From Benincasa hispida (lineage: Eukaryota; Streptophyta; Magnoliopsida; Cucurbitales; Cucurbitaceae): DNA of 64,000 bases. Numbering within the stretch: position 1 is the stretch's first letter; the number at the start of each line of letters is the position of its first letter. The DNA lies in the NCBI RefSeq assembly GCF_009727055.1, contig NC_052354.1:51091415-51155414 (forward strand), written 5' to 3'. The position numbers and the translations under genes were made by a program. The notes beneath the pieces are model-generated. The model was not told where the DNA came from, ran no database searches, and saw only the letters and a program-made list of their open reading frames with translations. Positions 60,581-64,000 of this stretch are shown here, one piece after another.

Positions 60581-61969
60581 TATAATACCGAACTACTCTT
60601 ATCACTACAAAAACATAGCAATAGTGGTAAGTGTGGGGTCGAACCACATAGAAGCCAAGAATTAAATTTCTCTTAAACTGAATTTGACTATGAAAGCAGT
60701 AAAAACTAGGTTTTGGTTTGATTGATAAAATTTGAAAACATGCACTAAATTAAAATGCAAGGATAAATGTAATTTAGGATTGGAGTCTATCTAATTTCTT
60801 AAAGAAAGAGGGAGAATTCTTTGCAATTTCTATCATGGAACTCGATAAATAAACAAATGTTTAATTCATGTGTGCACAACTACTTAATTGATAGAACTTA
60901 ACTAGTCTCTGCAAAGGCCGACAACTAATTAAAACAAAATCAACCAAACGTCCTAATTATCAATTAAGGTTGGAAGGCCAATACCTTAATTGAACTATAT
61001 GCTCTTAATTCTATTGAGTTCTCAACGATCATATAGAATTAAAAGTCATATGCATTAAGAATGAGGATTCAATTACGTGATTACCTGACCGAATAACCTT
61101 ATTCAACTAACCAACATATTCTTCGAATATGGACTAAATGTGCATTACCAAGACTTAAGTCCAGCCTATAAATCTAAGCATTCACATTCAATCTTTTGCC
61201 ACTGGGGTGATTTCAGGCACAGACGAACACAAAGGAAATGCGTAGGCTAAAAAATCAACTAGCTAAAATATGCGATTATGATAGGTTCGTCGATCAAATA
61301 CATAAATGCAAATCTAAAGAAATCTCAAGAAAACTTCATTGAACCTCTTACTCAAAGAAATTAGATGGATTTGTTTCTTAATCCATAAAAAGCCAAGAAT
61401 GATAATCCAATCCATCGATTAAAACCTAAAATAAATCATAAACTAACCTGTTGATACTGAAAATACAAAGGAGGAAGAGAAAAGTTAGTCCTCCAGCCTC
61501 TATAAGTTTCAACATCCTCTTAACCTAAAATCAAAGAGGTTATTTATAGAAAAAGTCACAGCGTTGCAACTTAGGGACATCGTTGCAATGCTGTCTTGCA
61601 TATAGGTTGAAGAAAGGCGCGTGCAGATAGCTGGGAATCGTGTTGAAGAATCCGTAATGTTGCAACGTTAGGGGCAATGTTGCAACACTACCCTGCATAT
61701 TCAAGTTCTGTTGCTCAACGTTGCACGAGCGTTGGGGTTAGGCATATAACGAGCGTTGCAATGCTCTCCATAGGGACAGTTTGGTCATTCCCACTCATTT
61801 GAAGCCTGGATGCTCAAATCAATTATAGATTGCTTCAAATTGACCACTTTTAGCTCTAAATGCTCAGTTCTACATCTCAGTTGCTTGGTACCTACAAAAT
61901 AAGACAATTAACACAAAAAATCCATTAACGGACCTAAGTTAGGATAATAGCTCTTTTTTGTAGTTATCA
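60581..61969 (-). repeat. P 5' LTR
   Basis: 1389 bp, partner of 56512-57937 (for example AAGAATGAGGATTCAATT near 61054 and 56975). GTTGCAAC/GTTGCAAT words recur at 61560-61760 more densely than in the other LTR. Confidence 0.9.
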
Positions 61970-62358
61970 CTTACGCACCACGGATAACCTTTTCCACGCC
62001 CAAACTCCTTGATCCCAACGTATGCATTGAGCATCCTCTTGATCATGCCTTCAACGCATGGTCTCTTGGCTTTTCTTTACCTTTACTTAGTTTTGCCAAC
62101 CATCATGTCTTTCCCTTGCTCATGACCCCACATGATCTACCAAACTACCTCGAGGTATGATGCACTCTTCCTCTATTAGACTACCTCCAATGCATGGTTT
62201 CCCCGTCTTGGCAACACTTAATAATTTATTTCTATGCTAAGTACCTTTGTGTGCATCTATCTCCCCAAGCATACCTATCCTTAACTTAGCCAACTTAAGC
62301 CTTTCTTCTCAAATTTTCCTCAGACCAATGCAAGTCTTGCTTCCAAGAACCTCAACCA
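61970..62358. other. Unidentified repeat-like segment, right half
   Basis: Same C/T-rich character and CAACGCATGGTCTC / CAATGCATGGTTTC words as 55790-56420. Cut on the right by LTR S. No coding sequence. Confidence 0.5.
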
Positions 62359-64000
62359 TATTGGGATTGGTGTCCTAAATTTCCTTGTAATCTCATAGTT
62401 TGTAAACTTTGTATAAACATATTGTTATTAATAAAATAAATGTTATTTTATAAGCATATACTCAATCCAATAAACTAAGATCCTAGGTTATTTTATGTAA
62501 TTTAAACAAGTATGTAGAGACATACAAGAGGATCTTGTTTAAATAATAACATAAATGGTCTGTAGTAGATAGATAAGGCTGAGTACCTTATCCTGGTGAC
62601 ACTATGGATATGGCCCGCTTTGTAGGTGTTACAAGTGTTGTAAAGTGCTACAAATGATCTGATCCTAATCATTCATGTAGAGACATGTGAGTGGGGGTAT
62701 CCTATACAAAGAGTTTGTATAAGATCAGACCACGAAATGATTAGTCTCTTTATATAACATTCTTAATATAGAGACTTACATTTCCTTAAGATGACCATAG
62801 GCTATATGACCTAAATCCTGAGTGAGTTGTGAACTCCTGCAAATGAAGGCGGTCTTTTGATTTGTATGGGTGTGGCCAGATTGCCAACCCAATAAGCCTA
62901 CCATTTTGGGGGTTCATCTAACTAAGGAGCTGGGAACACAGCTATACGAGATGGAATTCACTCCTTCCTAAATGCAAGGGTAAGTAGATAAATTGCTCCC
63001 TTAAGGGATAATTTCGGGACTTAAAACATAGTGGACACACCCTCTCCTGGCCTGAGAGAGACTTGGTCATAGTTGAACTATGACTTATTGTTCATTAGAG
63101 GGATTAATGGTACTTAAAGAGTTAGATGTAACTATAGACGCAAAACAGTAATTTTGGCCTAGTTGTACTTACGAGCAATTTGTGAAGGGTCATCGCACTA
63201 TTATTTGTTATATCCAATGGATACATAAATTTATCTATAGTGCGAAGAGTCCAACTATCGGATGTTGGGTAATTTAATTAAAGAGTTTAATTAATTATCC
63301 AGTTGAAGCTTCAATCTACAGGTCCATAAGGTCCTCTTTGTAGCTCAACAGGAATTTAATTGAGAATTATTTTTGGATTAATTTGAAGTCTTCAAATTAA
63401 TTGAGGGAATTAATTATATAAGTTATACCTAATTTAATTAATTATATATGTGATATAATTAATATAATGTATTCGATACATTATAATGTACTACTAATTA
63501 TATGAATGAGGTTCATATAATTAAATTTAATATAAATATTATTTGTATTAAATTCCATACGTAAGTTGGGAGGAATTAAATATTTGGATATGATCCAAAT
63601 ATCAATTATATGAATAAGATTCATATAAATGAGTTTACTATAAATGTGATTTATATTAAATGTCATGTATGATTGAGAGAAAATACATCTATAGGTTATA
63701 TTGTATTTGATACAATATGTAACTATAGATTATGTGTTATACGGGATATAACATATAGTTTATATACATATAATAAGGTTGTTATTATATATATAATTAT
63801 TATTTATTTTATTTTATTAAATTAACATTAATTAATTAAAGGGAGGGAGTTACAACTTTCTCCCCCTAGTTTCTCTCAGTCAAATCCGTGATGAGAGGGG
63901 TTAGAGAGGGATGGTTGCTCATTCATCTTCCTCCATGAAACACTGAGAAAAAAGTTCTCTCTGAAAAAAAAAAGGAAAAAGAAAAGAAATGTTCTTCTCC
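62359..64000 (+). repeat. S: Z-type copia LTR, runs off window
   Basis: Starts TATTGGGATTGGTGTCC and follows Z (29198) block by block: AGATAAGGC-N5-ACCTTATCC (62571-62593), TTACAAGTGTTGTAA (about 62630), TTACGAGCAATTTGTGAAGG (63169) and TCAATCTACAGGTCCATAAG (63311). About 1.64 kb of an expected 2.05 kb is present, so whether it is a solo LTR or the 5' end of a full element cannot be told. Confidence 0.9.

Larger units (their letters stand above)
56512..61969 (-). mobile_element. P: non-autonomous gag-only Ty3/gypsy-like element
   Basis: Two direct repeats (56512-57937 and 60581-61969) flank 2.6 kb that encode only a gag-like protein on the minus strand. There is no RT, integrase or RNase H. 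On the minus strand the 3' LTR starts TGATAGCTCTAAAAAAGAG after a purine-rich tract (57938-57955). The LTR inner end (...TATTATA) does not show a clean CA, and I could not confirm a target duplication (right flank CTTAC). Boundaries may be off by a few bases. Confidence 0.85.

Overview
The window is plant nuclear DNA from a repeat-rich, probably pericentromeric or otherwise heterochromatic region. The evidence is many decayed Ty1/copia and Ty3/gypsy LTR retrotransposons nested in one another, plastid gene fragments embedded in one of them, very AT-rich spacers, and no intact host gene. The style of the repeats recalls a cucurbit, but that is an impression from memory and not something the sequence proves. 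I see no rRNA, no tRNA gene, no CRISPR array and no complete protein-coding gene. Every recognisable coding stretch carries stop codons, frameshifts or deletions.

Layout. 1-4832: 3' part of a decayed copia element (E1), from gag to its 3' LTR. 4850-5172: possible cytochrome P450 scrap. 5173-9908: AT-rich spacer with a 15-base assembly gap. 9909-25834: copia element X. Its 5' LTR is split by a complete minus-strand copia element C1 (11674-18953, target duplication GACAT). C1 is itself split by a gypsy solo LTR (14403-16268, target duplication GCTTC). The X 3' LTR is cut at 25834 by copia element Y, which spans 25835-52748. Y holds solo LTR Z (29198-31253, duplication AATGT), the remnant of element W (32243-35377), a minus-strand LTR V (35729-37593), and solo LTR U (38041-45477). 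U is split by a small non-autonomous gypsy element G (38692-44056, duplication CAGAT/CAAAT). The downstream Y-type LTR (47252-51954) is split by a duplicated block of organelle DNA (48301-50983) and is followed by a second primer-binding site and leader, not by flanking DNA. 52749-54779: minus-strand gypsy fragment (D). 54780-55028: inverted scrap of a Y/Z-type LTR (T). 55029-56511 and 61970-62358: two halves of an unidentified element, split by a non-autonomous gag-only gypsy element P (56512-61969). 62359-64000: another Z-type LTR (S), running off the window.

The features work as a stratigraphy more than as a set of cooperating genes. Insertion order can be read: X first, then C1 and Y into its two LTRs, then Z, W, V and U into Y, then G into U, and organelle DNA into the Y-type LTR.

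Points beyond routine annotation: a perfect Nextera-type transposase adapter junction inside a G LTR (an assembly artefact); a ycf1-rps15-psbA mosaic duplicated together with 80 bases of LTR; paired conserved dyads in the copia LTRs; a hairpin at the very start of the gypsy LTRs; a WRKY-box cluster in U; and irregular patches in which one CpG-containing short word recurs many times, with the same word used by unrelated element families.
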